Source: Propionibacteriaceae bacterium
Lineage (GTDB): Bacteria > Actinomycetota > Actinomycetes > Propionibacteriales > Propionibacteriaceae
Assembly: GCA_009778535.1 (NCBI GenBank)
Contig: WRJP01000120.1
Span: 1-5,503 of the forward strand
Reading direction: 5' to 3'
DNA: 5,503 nt
Shown here: positions 5,341 through 5,503 of the stretch, one piece after another
Layout: every line of letters begins with the position of its first letter
Position numbering within the stretch: position 1 is the stretch's first letter
Translations under genes and position numbers: made by a program
Notes under the pieces: model-generated
Seen by the model: the letters and a program-made list of their open reading frames with translations, nothing else
Database searches by the model: none
Told to the model about the DNA's origin: nothing

Positions 5341-5485
5341 CCTTTGGCGGCAGCAACCCGCGTGCGCGGTTTCGATACGCCGCCTTTGGCGGCACTCAAC
5401 CCGCGTGTGCGGTTTCGATACACCGCCTTTGGCGGCAGCAACCCGCGTGCGCGGTCGATACAGAGCCTACGGCTCCACTCAACCG
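5341..5485. repeat. Array of 42-43 bp actinobacterial hairpin repeats (3 full units plus 1 partial)
   Basis: The units begin with CGGTTTCGATAC at 5367 and 5410, and with the shortened form CGGTCGATAC at 5452. A left-truncated unit precedes them (5341-5366). Each unit carries a central hairpin: GCCGCC-TTT-GGCGGC (5379-5393), CCGCC-TTT-GGCGG (5423-5435) and GAGCC-TAC-GGCTC (5463-5475). Each then reads CACTCAACC or CAGCAACC. Unit junctions form a second dyad (CCGCG-TG-CGCGG at 5358-5369 and again in the last junction). The outer GGTT...AACC ends are themselves inverted. From memory, GGTTTCGATAC...ACTCAACC elements are common intergenic repeats in actinobacteria. They encode no protein; their origin and role are unclear. 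Confidence 0.8.
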
Positions 5486-5503
5486 ACTGTGCCTGGAGCA
5501 GAA

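Noticed and set aside
5341..5485. CRISPR-like periodic array
   Set aside because: The period is regular (42-43 bp), but the sequence between the conserved blocks is also repeated; there are no unique spacers and no cas genes.
1..5503. Novel defence, mobile or biosynthetic system
   Set aside because: All five genes belong to known housekeeping or stress families. No transposase, integrase, nuclease, toxin or biosynthetic enzyme is present on either strand.

Overview
The window reads as chromosomal DNA from an actinobacterium of moderate GC content (about half G+C by eye; not counted). Three things support this: an actinobacterial-type PAC2 protein next to a universal stress protein, a group 2 (SigB-like) sigma-70 factor, and an array of short hairpin repeats of the GGTTTCGATAC...ACTCAACC type that I associate from memory with Actinomycetota. 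I cannot fix the family; a lower-GC Actinomycetaceae or Microbacteriaceae member is a guess.

Layout, left to right. (1) 1-992, plus strand: the C-terminal end of a CPA1-type Na+/H+ antiporter whose start lies outside the window. It holds the last membrane segments and a cytosolic tail of about 260 residues. (2) 993-1096: a gap between convergent genes, most of which can fold into one long imperfect stem. (3) 1097-about 2119, minus strand: CorA magnesium/divalent cation channel. (4) About 2120-2265: a divergent regulatory region with an 18-bp palindrome. (5) 2266-3162 and 3172-4068, plus strand: a tandem-domain universal stress protein and a PAC2-family protein, 9 nt apart and surely one operon. 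(6) 4026-4115: three consecutive hairpins at the end of that operon. (7) 4133-5086, minus strand: a 317-residue sigma factor convergent with the operon and preceded by a strong Shine-Dalgarno site. (8) 5087-5503: no gene; an AT-rich leader or promoter region with two inverted repeats, then a GC-rich array of 42-43 bp hairpin repeats.

Functionally, the left half concerns cation homeostasis (Na+/H+ exchange, Mg2+ uptake) and the right half stress response (Usp, PAC2, alternative sigma factor). All genes look intact except the antiporter, which is cut by the window edge. I see no phage, transposase, CRISPR or defence genes. The gene content is ordinary. The less ordinary parts are the elaborate 3' structures between both convergent gene pairs, the palindromes upstream of corA/usp and of the sigma gene, the hairpin repeat array with a swapped stem sequence, and the partly degenerate nucleotide-binding motifs of the stress protein.
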